DNA from: Mobilitalea sibirica
GTDB taxonomy: Bacteria > Bacillota > Clostridia > Lachnospirales > Lachnospiraceae
DNA length: 64,000 nucleotides
Direction of reading: 5' to 3'
Assembly: GCF_015999265.1 (NCBI RefSeq)
Contig: NZ_JAEAGR010000001.1
Span: 1-64,000, forward strand
In this document: positions 58,043-64,000 of the stretch, piece after piece
Layout of the letters: each line of letters begins with the position of its first letter
Numbering within the stretch: position 1 is the first letter of the stretch
Notes under the pieces: model-generated
What the model was told of the DNA's origin: nothing
Databases searched by the model: none
Seen by the model: the letters and a program-made list of their open reading frames with translations, nothing else
Position numbers and translations under genes: made by a program

Positions 58043-59641
58043 ATGGGGTTAAAAGTTGTTATAACTATTTTATACCTAGGTATTGTTGGCATCCTTGGAT
58101 ATTTGGGGTTTAAGCACACAAAAAGCTCAGAAGATTATCTGATTGGTGGCAGGAAAATACATCCTATGGTTATGGCTTTATCCTATGGAGCAACGTTTAT
58201 CAGTACTTCTGCTATCATTGGTTTTGGTGGTACTGCGGCACTATTTGGAATGAGTTTACTTTGGTTGACATTTATGAATATTTTCTTTGGGATTATTATT
58301 GCCTTTATACTTTTTGGCAAAAGAACAAGAAAAATGGGTCACAATTTAGGCGCCCATACTTTTCCGGAGCTAATTGGAAAGAGATATCAATCAAAGCTTA
58401 TGCAAAAGTTTGCAGGATTAGTCATATTTCTTCTTATGCCTGTATATACTGCGGCAGTCATGATCGGTGCTGCCAAGTTTATTGAATGGAGTCTTGAAAT
58501 TAATTATAATGTTGCTCTATTTTTCTTCTCTATCATTGTTGCTATCTACGTATTCTTTGGTGGTATAAAAGGTGTTATGTATTCAGATGCATTTCAAGGC
58601 AGTGTTATGTTTATAGGTATGGCTATATTATTGGTATCTGTTTATTCGGGATTAGGTGGCATAAGTGCTGCACATCAAAAGCTTACAGATTTAATGAATA
58701 ATCCTGCGGTGATAGAACAATTAAAAGTACCTTCAGGCTTTAATGGCTGGACCGCTATGCCAACGTTCTTATCTACGAGTTGGTGGGTTGTCGTATCTTC
58801 CATTGTTATGGGTGTCGGTATAGGGGTGCTTGCACAACCACAGTTAATAGTAAGATTTATGACTGTTAAGAGTAATCGGGAAATTAATCGAGCAATTCCG
58901 GCAGGAGGCATTTTCATTTTTATGATGACAGGTGTTGCTTTTATCGTTGGCCCCTTATCAAATGTTTACTTTTTTGAGAAATTCGGACAAATCGCCGTAG
59001 TTGCGGCACAAGGAACGGACAATGTAATCCCCGTGTTTTTGCAGACTTTCATGCCGGAATGGTTTATGGCGATCTTCTTTGTGGTTATTGTAGCAGCGGG
59101 GATGTCAACAATTAGTTCTCAGTTTCATGCTATAGGTACAGCAGTAGGGAGAGACCTGTATTCAAATAAAGATTGTGATGATAAAAAATTGATGTTTATA
59201 ACCAGAGGAGGAGTCCTTGTAGCTATATTAATAACTGTTTTTCTTGCTTATGTTCTTCCGTCAGTTTGGGATGGTGCCATAGCGATTAGTACCGGATTGT
59301 TTTTTGGAGTATGTGCTTCGGCTTTTTTACCTTTATACGTTGGAGCTTTATATTTTAAAAAGCTTTCAAAAACAGCAGCCATTTCCGGAATGAGTGCCGG
59401 ATTTATAACCAGTGTTTTATGGATGATGTTTATACATACGAAAGAATCGGCCGTATTGAAAGTATGTTCGTTACTATTTGGAAAGGAAACGCTGTCTCCT
59501 CCGGGAAGTCAACTTGCCGTTATTGATCCGATTATTATTTCACTTACGGTTTCAACTGTTGTTACTATTGTAGTAGCTATGATTACTAAGTCAAAGTTTG
59601 ATGATAAACATATTGATGCTTGTTTCGACGGTATAAGGTAA
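58043..59641 (+). CDS. Sodium:solute symporter family protein
   Basis: The 532-residue protein has about 13 membrane segments. The early SSEDYLIGGRKIHPMVMALSYGATFISTSAIIGF stretch (about 30-65, here starting at SSEDY) is characteristic of the SSS family, close to the pantothenate, proline and acetate transporters. The substrate is not clear. GGAGG precedes the ATG. It is co-transcribed with the small accessory gene from the promoter at 57743, and a terminator follows at 59753. Confidence 0.87.
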   Translation: MGLKVVITILYLGIVGILGYLGFKHTKSSEDYLIGGRKIHPMVMALSYGATFISTSAIIGFGGTAALFGMSLLWLTFMNIFFGIIIAFILFGKRTRKMGHNLGAHTFPELIGKRYQSKLMQKFAGLVIFLLMPVYTAAVMIGAAKFIEWSLEINYNVALFFFSIIVAIYVFFGGIKGVMYSDAFQGSVMFIGMAILLVSVYSGLGGISAAHQKLTDLMNNPAVIEQLKVPSGFNGWTAMPTFLSTSWWVVVSSIVMGVGIGVLAQPQLIVRFMTVKSNREINRAIPAGGIFIFMMTGVAFIVGPLSNVYFFEKFGQIAVVAAQGTDNVIPVFLQTFMPEWFMAIFFVVIVAAGMSTISSQFHAIGTAVGRDLYSNKDCDDKKLMFITRGGVLVAILITVFLAYVLPSVWDGAIAISTGLFFGVCASAFLPLYVGALYFKKLSKTAAISGMSAGFITSVLWMMFIHTKESAVLKVCSLLFGKETLSPPGSQLAVIDPIIISLTVSTVVTIVVAMITKSKFDDKHIDACFDGIR

Positions 59642-59958
59642 CAATAGCCACTGCCAATAAATTATTAAAAAGTTATAATATGGAAGAATAATTATAAACG
59701 CACTCTTTAAGAAGTGAACTATAAGGAAGTACTTTGTTATAAGTGTTTCTAGAGGAATGAGTTCTATATTGTATAGGATTCATTCCTTTTCATTATTTAT
59801 TAAATACATTCTTAAATGATTATTTGGAGGATATGTATTTACTGATGTAAAGGTAAAAAATCAGGATAAAATAATAATTAATTGACATGAATAATTTAAA
59901 AGGTATAATTAAGGCTAAAACCAGACTGATGAGGAGAAGTATGAAAGGAGATATACCA
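59642..59958. other. Intergenic region after the symporter
   Basis: It holds the terminator at 59753-59790 and the leader of the repair gene. No gene is present. Confidence 0.4.
59753..59790 (+). terminator. Terminator of the symporter operon
   Basis: AGGAATGA-TCTATA pairs with TATAGGA-TCATTCCT, followed by TTTTC. Confidence 0.75.
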
Positions 59959-60666
59959 ATGGAACTAAACGAAATTATGGAAGAGCTTAAAGCCCTTGGT
60001 ACAGAGCGAACGAAAAAAACATATCTGAATAATGGTGCACGAGAGCCTGTTTTTGGCGTATCAATAAGTGCTATGAAGCCGATATTTAAAAAGATAAAAT
60101 ATAATCAACCTTTGGCAGAGCAGCTTTATGCCACAGGTAATTATGATGCCATGTATTTAGCCGGTATGATAGCGGAGCCTAAAAAAATGACAGAAGAAGA
60201 TTTTGACAGATGGATAGAAGGTGCATATTTTTATATGATATCGGACTATATAGTAGCAGTAACCCTTGCCGAAACAGATATAGCCTTTACGGTAGCAGAC
60301 CGTTTTATAGACAGCAAAGATGAATTAACTATGTCGGCAGGTTGGAGCTGTTATGACTGGTTATTAGGATCTCGTAAAGACAGTGAATTTGACAAGGATA
60401 AACTGTTATCCATGCTTTACAGGGTACGGGATACAATACACAATCAGCCCAATCGAACCAAATATGCTATGAATAATTTTATAATGTCTGTGGGCATTTC
60501 TTATTTACCGCTTCACGAAGAGGCTAAAAAAATTGCCGTCGAAGTTGGTAAGGTAGAAGTTTTTATGGGCAAAACCCAATGTAAAACAAATGTTGCTGCT
60601 GAATATATTCAAAATGCTGCAGATAAAGGAAAACTAGGATTTAAGCGCAAACATGTAAGATGCTAA
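59959..60666 (+). CDS. DNA alkylation repair protein (AlkD/HEAT-repeat type)
   Basis: The 235-residue protein is all-helical, matching AlkD-like DNA glycosylases that remove alkylated bases. It begins MELNEIMEELKALGTERTKKTY, typical of this family in clostridia, and contains WSCYDWLLGSRKD in the middle. I chose the ATG at 59959 with AAAGGAG seven bases upstream; ATGs at 59941 and 59887 are also open in frame but match the family start less well. It is monocistronic. Confidence 0.82.
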   Translation: MELNEIMEELKALGTERTKKTYLNNGAREPVFGVSISAMKPIFKKIKYNQPLAEQLYATGNYDAMYLAGMIAEPKKMTEEDFDRWIEGAYFYMISDYIVAVTLAETDIAFTVADRFIDSKDELTMSAGWSCYDWLLGSRKDSEFDKDKLLSMLYRVRDTIHNQPNRTKYAMNNFIMSVGISYLPLHEEAKKIAVEVGKVEVFMGKTQCKTNVAAEYIQNAADKGKLGFKRKHVRC

Positions 60667-60702
60667 AGTCGATTTTGTTAGTAGAAGTGGCTTATAATAG
60701 GA

Positions 60703-60731
60703 TAGACAAGTAGGTCAGTTAATGCTATATT
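60703..60731 (+). promoter_or_regulatory. Promoter of the second GH10 xylanase gene
   Basis: TAGACA (60703-60708), 17-base spacer and TATATT (60726-60731) with TGC directly before the -10. The TGCTATATT box is identical to that of the first GH10 gene. Confidence 0.65.
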
Positions 60732-60771
60732 TTATGGTGAGCGTTAAAAAAATTACTAATTGGAGGTTGGC

Positions 60772-62073
60772 ATGAAACAAAGAATTTACAAAATAGCATT
60801 AATCATATTGATGGTACTGATATTGGGAGTTATGGGCGGCTGTAACAAAGAAGAAAAGAATCCGATTGATAACCCTGAGACTGAACAAGCCGAAACAGAA
60901 ACACAAGAAGATAATGCACAAGATGAGAAAGAAACAGAAGATGTAACTGATGAGGAAGAGGCAGTAACACCGGCTGAATCAGAAGATAAAAGTGCAGAAG
61001 ATAAGGATGCTGCAAATGATCAGGAAACACAATTAGTGTTAGACGGTGGAATTAAAGATGTCTATGAGCAGGTTGGTATTACAGCAGGTACTTGTTTATC
61101 TGACGCTATGATCAAAAATGATAATTATGCAAATTTAATTACTGAGAATTTTACCAGTATTACCTTAGAAAACTTTATGAAACCGGATTATATTCTGGAC
61201 AGAGCTGAGAGTGTTGCCACAGGAGATATCGTCGTAACATTTCCACAGAGGACGACTGAACTTTTAGACTGGGCCAAGAGTAAGGGGATGGCACTCCGTG
61301 GTCATACTTTGGTTTGGTACAGTCAGACTCCGGATTGGATATTCTATGTTGATTTTGATAAATCCAAAGGTTTAGTTGACCGTGATACAATGCTTGCCCG
61401 CATGGAGAGCTATATTAAACAGGTGTTTGAAAAGCTGGAGGCACTTGGTTATTTAGACATGTTCTATTCCTATGACGTTGTGAATGAAGCACTCTTAGAT
61501 GACGGATCCTATCGCGATAGCTTATATAAACAAATTATTGGTGACGATTATATCTGGCATGCATTTAATTTTGCAGATAAATATGCTCCGGAAAGCGTAG
61601 GACTTTTTTATAATGACTTCAATGAACAGTTCAAAACCCAAGCTGTTGTAAAACTGGCTCAATCTCTTGTAGATGATACCGGTAGATCCCTGATTGATGG
61701 TATCGGCTGTCAAGGACATTTATATACGAAAGATTCCATTGATAAATACATGCAAACTTTAAAGGCATTCAGTGCTTTGGGACTGGATGTTCAGATTACA
61801 GAACTTGACGTTAGTCTTGGAACATGGCAAAATATTATGCAGCCCACAGAAGAGAACTTAAAGGCTCAGGGTCAGTATTATTATGAGCTTGTAAGCAGAA
61901 TTGTTGAGGAAAATGCAGCAGGAAATACTGCAGTATCTGTAATTACATTCTGGGGATTTGCAGATCATTTATCATGGAGACGTGACAGAAGCCCATTATT
62001 GTTCGATAAAGATTTAGCACCGAAATACTCCTACTATGGAGCAAAGCTTGATTATGATAATGCAGGCTATTAA
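60772..62073 (+). CDS. Second lipoprotein GH10 endo-1,4-beta-xylanase
   Basis: The 433-residue protein has a lipoprotein signal with lipobox VMGGC (about residue 24). A Glu/Asp/Thr-rich acidic linker (about 25-88) and one GH10 barrel follow. The acid/base glutamate is E239 in YDVVNEALL and the nucleophile is E344 in QITELDVS. It differs from the first GH10 enzyme in its linker (acidic rather than Thr/Pro-rich) and in WYSQTPDW in place of WHSQTPRW in the substrate loop. GGAGG lies five bases before the ATG at 60772; the upstream ATG at 60760 overlaps it. Confidence 0.93.
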   Translation: MKQRIYKIALIILMVLILGVMGGCNKEEKNPIDNPETEQAETETQEDNAQDEKETEDVTDEEEAVTPAESEDKSAEDKDAANDQETQLVLDGGIKDVYEQVGITAGTCLSDAMIKNDNYANLITENFTSITLENFMKPDYILDRAESVATGDIVVTFPQRTTELLDWAKSKGMALRGHTLVWYSQTPDWIFYVDFDKSKGLVDRDTMLARMESYIKQVFEKLEALGYLDMFYSYDVVNEALLDDGSYRDSLYKQIIGDDYIWHAFNFADKYAPESVGLFYNDFNEQFKTQAVVKLAQSLVDDTGRSLIDGIGCQGHLYTKDSIDKYMQTLKAFSALGLDVQITELDVSLGTWQNIMQPTEENLKAQGQYYYELVSRIVEENAAGNTAVSVITFWGFADHLSWRRDRSPLLFDKDLAPKYSYYGAKLDYDNAGY

Positions 62074-62425
62074 TTAATACAGTTTAAGCTTGACTTCATT
62101 TGTCAATATAGAATAAAAAAAGTGTGAGAAAAATAAAGATTTATGCGAAAGCATAAATCTTTATTTTTATTAACGCTTTTTTATCGTAGCGATTAAATGT
62201 ATAAGATATGAAGCAAATAAGATTAGTAAAATGTATATATCCCTTGGAATATGTTTCCGGGTGTTATATAATTAAAACATAAAAGATGTTAGATTAGTAC
62301 TATTTATGTAAGGAGTCACAGACTGAAACCAAGAGGATCGAACTTAAGATACACATATTGGGATCTCATATTAGTTTTAGAGCTAATCCTGAAAAATACT
62401 ATACATAAGACATTATGGGGGTTGT
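62074..62425. other. Intergenic region before the sensor diguanylate cyclase
   Basis: It contains the terminator at 62131-62168. The remaining ~250 bases form a leader with small hairpins (ATTAG-CTAAT near 62375). I looked for a c-di-GMP riboswitch core and did not find one. Confidence 0.4.
62131..62168 (+). terminator. Terminator of the second GH10 gene
   Basis: AAATAAAGATTTATGC and GCATAAATCTTTATTT form a perfect 16-bp stem with loop GAAA, followed by further Ts. Confidence 0.85.
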
Positions 62426-64000
62426 ATGATAAAGAAAAAGATAAAATATCTGAGAATTGTGACAATTATAGTAACTTTTTGTCTTGGTATCAATCATCAT
62501 GCATTTGCAAAAGAGAATGGTGATATAAAATCAATCTTGATCTTAAACTCTTATCATCAGGGATTTGTTTGGACACAAGAAGCAACCCAAGGCATCATGG
62601 ATAAATTTAGGGAAAAAGGGGATAACGTTTCCTTTTTTATTGAATACATGGATTGGAAGAACTATCAATCTCATGATAATCTTGATTATTTATATGATTA
62701 TTATAAATATAAATATCATAATAAAAAAATTGATGTCATAGTAACTACAGATGATATAGCGCTTCAATTTGCCTTAAATAATAGGGAGAATATATTCTCT
62801 GATGCACCGATTGTATTTTGTGGTGTAAATAGTGAAGGTGTAAGATCAATTACAGAAGGGTTTCATCGGGTAACCGGAGTGGTAGAGGTTATTGATCCGA
62901 TAAAGACACTAAAGATTGCCAGCAAAATCAACCCCTCAATTCATACTGTTTATTTGCTGAATGATAACTCTGAGAGTGGGATATCAACAGGGAATATATT
63001 AATTGAAAAAATAGAGAAATTTAATCCGGATATGAATGTTATCACATGGAATGATTTATCCTTCGATGAGATTAAGCATCAAGCACAAGCATTAGATGAA
63101 AACAGCATCATAATAATCGGAACCTATTTTAGTGATGGTAATAATAATGTTCTTGATATCGCTTATGCTACAAAAGAAATAAGTAACTTCAGTAATGTTC
63201 CAGTATACTCACTTTATGATTTTGGATTAAATAACGGAATTATCGGGGGTTCTTTACTTAGCGGTAGACTACAGGGTGAATATGCCGCTGACATGGCAAA
63301 TCGCATTCTTGAAGGGGAGGATCCGGATAAAATCAGGGTGATGACGCCTGATTCTACTAGAGTTGTATTTGATTATAATCAGCTGATTCGATTTGATATT
63401 GATTCACAATTACTGCCGAAAGATTACGAAATAATCAATAAACCTTTTTCATTTTACGAAACCTACAAGGTATTAGTACTAAGTGTAGTCTTTGCTTTTA
63501 TCATACTTATTTCCTTTGTCAGTATTCTACTGTTTTATCTTCGTAAGATACAAAGGATGAAAAAGAACTTATCGGAAAACCATGAAGAGTTAACACAACT
63601 GTACGAAGAACTGACGGCTTCGGATGATGAGATGCGACATCAATATGAGGCATTGTTAAAAGCAAATGAAAAAATTAAGGAGAATGAAGAAAAGTTAGCT
63701 TATCTTGCTTATTATGATTCACGAACCGGTTTGCCAAATAAGCTTTCTTTGTATGAAACAGCAAATAATATCTTTACCTCTGAAGAAAAAAAGGCAGCAC
63801 TGTTATTTTTAGATATTGATAATTTTAAATATGTAAATGATACCTTAGGTCATGTATTTGGAGATAAACTGATTGTTAAAATCAGTGAGAGATTAACTTC
63901 TTTGTTATGGAAAGATTGTACTTTTTACCGCCTTAGTGGAGACGAATTTATCATAATTTTGCAACATATAGAAAATGAAAAACAGGCAGAAGAATATGCT
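62426..64000 (+). CDS. Sensor diguanylate cyclase with substrate-binding domain, cut by the window end
   Basis: The first 525 residues are visible. There is a signal segment (1-28), then a periplasmic-binding-like domain (about 35-325) of the ABC_sub_bind type, starting ILILNSYHQGFVWTQEATQGI. A membrane segment (about 350-373), a coiled coil (about 375-425) and a GGDEF domain (from about 428) follow. The active-site motif reads SGDEF at residues 504-508, a variant that can still be active. The ligand-binding domain outside the membrane would tune c-di-GMP synthesis. The ATG lies just after TATGGGGG. An EAL domain may follow beyond the window. Confidence 0.88.
   Translation, partial: MIKKKIKYLRIVTIIVTFCLGINHHAFAKENGDIKSILILNSYHQGFVWTQEATQGIMDKFREKGDNVSFFIEYMDWKNYQSHDNLDYLYDYYKYKYHNKKIDVIVTTDDIALQFALNNRENIFSDAPIVFCGVNSEGVRSITEGFHRVTGVVEVIDPIKTLKIASKINPSIHTVYLLNDNSESGISTGNILIEKIEKFNPDMNVITWNDLSFDEIKHQAQALDENSIIIIGTYFSDGNNNVLDIAYATKEISNFSNVPVYSLYDFGLNNGIIGGSLLSGRLQGEYAADMANRILEGEDPDKIRVMTPDSTRVVFDYNQLIRFDIDSQLLPKDYEIINKPFSFYETYKVLVLSVVFAFIILISFVSILLFYLRKIQRMKKNLSENHEELTQLYEELTASDDEMRHQYEALLKANEKIKENEEKLAYLAYYDSRTGLPNKLSLYETANNIFTSEEKKAALLFLDIDNFKYVNDTLGHVFGDKLIVKISERLTSLLWKDCTFYRLSGDEFIIILQHIENEKQAEEYA

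Noticed and set aside
62169-62425. c-di-GMP riboswitch before the diguanylate cyclase gene
   Set aside because: The conserved core and tetraloop receptor of the class I motif are missing, and no class II pattern was seen.

Overview
The window is about 64 kb of AT-rich chromosome from an anaerobic, plant-fibre-degrading clostridium. It most resembles the Lachnospiraceae (the relatives of Clostridium phytofermentans). This is inferred from strong AGGAGG-type ribosome sites, several TTG/GTG starts, textbook TTGACA-17-TATAAT-like promoters, a protein-arginine-kinase/ClpC operon, Lachnospiraceae-style small membrane proteins, an [FeFe]-hydrogenase, and four secreted or intracellular xylan-degrading enzymes. 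I see no phage, no CRISPR array and no intact insertion sequence.

Layout. 1-7 kb: dnaE, pfkA and an ABC exporter. 7-15 kb: an ECF sigma/anti-sigma pair, a small acidic membrane protein, a lipoprotein GH10 xylanase, a GT4 glycosyltransferase, an Ig-like surface protein with a possible translationally coupled leader ORF, and a hemerythrin. 15-21 kb: an FtsX-type permease, ATPase, response regulator and histidine kinase read as one operon. 21-29 kb: an [FeFe]-hydrogenase with a CCC variant of the L1 motif, VanZ and other small membrane proteins, an HD phosphohydrolase, a large conserved unknown and an ABC-2 exporter. 29-32 kb: purM-purN and purD. 32-37 kb: a 214-bp palindromic repeat, a wall hydrolase with SH3 domains and a membrane-anchored cohesin-like protein. 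37-44 kb: a gntR-mcsA-mcsB-clpC operon, then an unknown gene and radA. 44-46 kb: tRNA-Trp followed by an accessory-looking patch (marR and carD around a shared operator, and a peptidase remnant). 45.5-48 kb: an AraC regulator divergent from a GH51 arabinofuranosidase. 48.5-50 kb: a ferritin-like protein, a multicopper-oxidase fragment and a small unknown. 50-55 kb: a complete Bce-type antimicrobial-peptide sensing and detoxification module. 55.6-56.5 kb: a GH11 xylanase bracketed by 33-34 bp inverted repeats. 56.6-64 kb: a SUMF1-fold lipoprotein, a two-gene symporter operon, a DNA-alkylation-repair protein, a second lipoprotein GH10 xylanase and a truncated sensor diguanylate cyclase.

How the genes work together. 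The two cell-attached GH10 enzymes and the secreted GH11 would cut xylan outside the cell. The GH51 enzyme, which has no signal peptide, would trim imported arabino-oligosaccharides under control of its divergent AraC partner. The two GH10 genes share an identical extended -10 (TGCTATATT), which hints at common expression. The rest is largely housekeeping (replication, glycolysis, purines, proteolysis, repair) and envelope-stress signalling (ECF sigma, two two-component/ABC sets).

The items most worth following up are the inverted-repeat-bracketed xylanase, the palindromic element at 32.4 kb, the GntR regulator at the clpC operon where CtsR is expected, and the marR/carD bidirectional promoter with its operator. 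No wholly new multi-gene system could be demonstrated from sequence alone.
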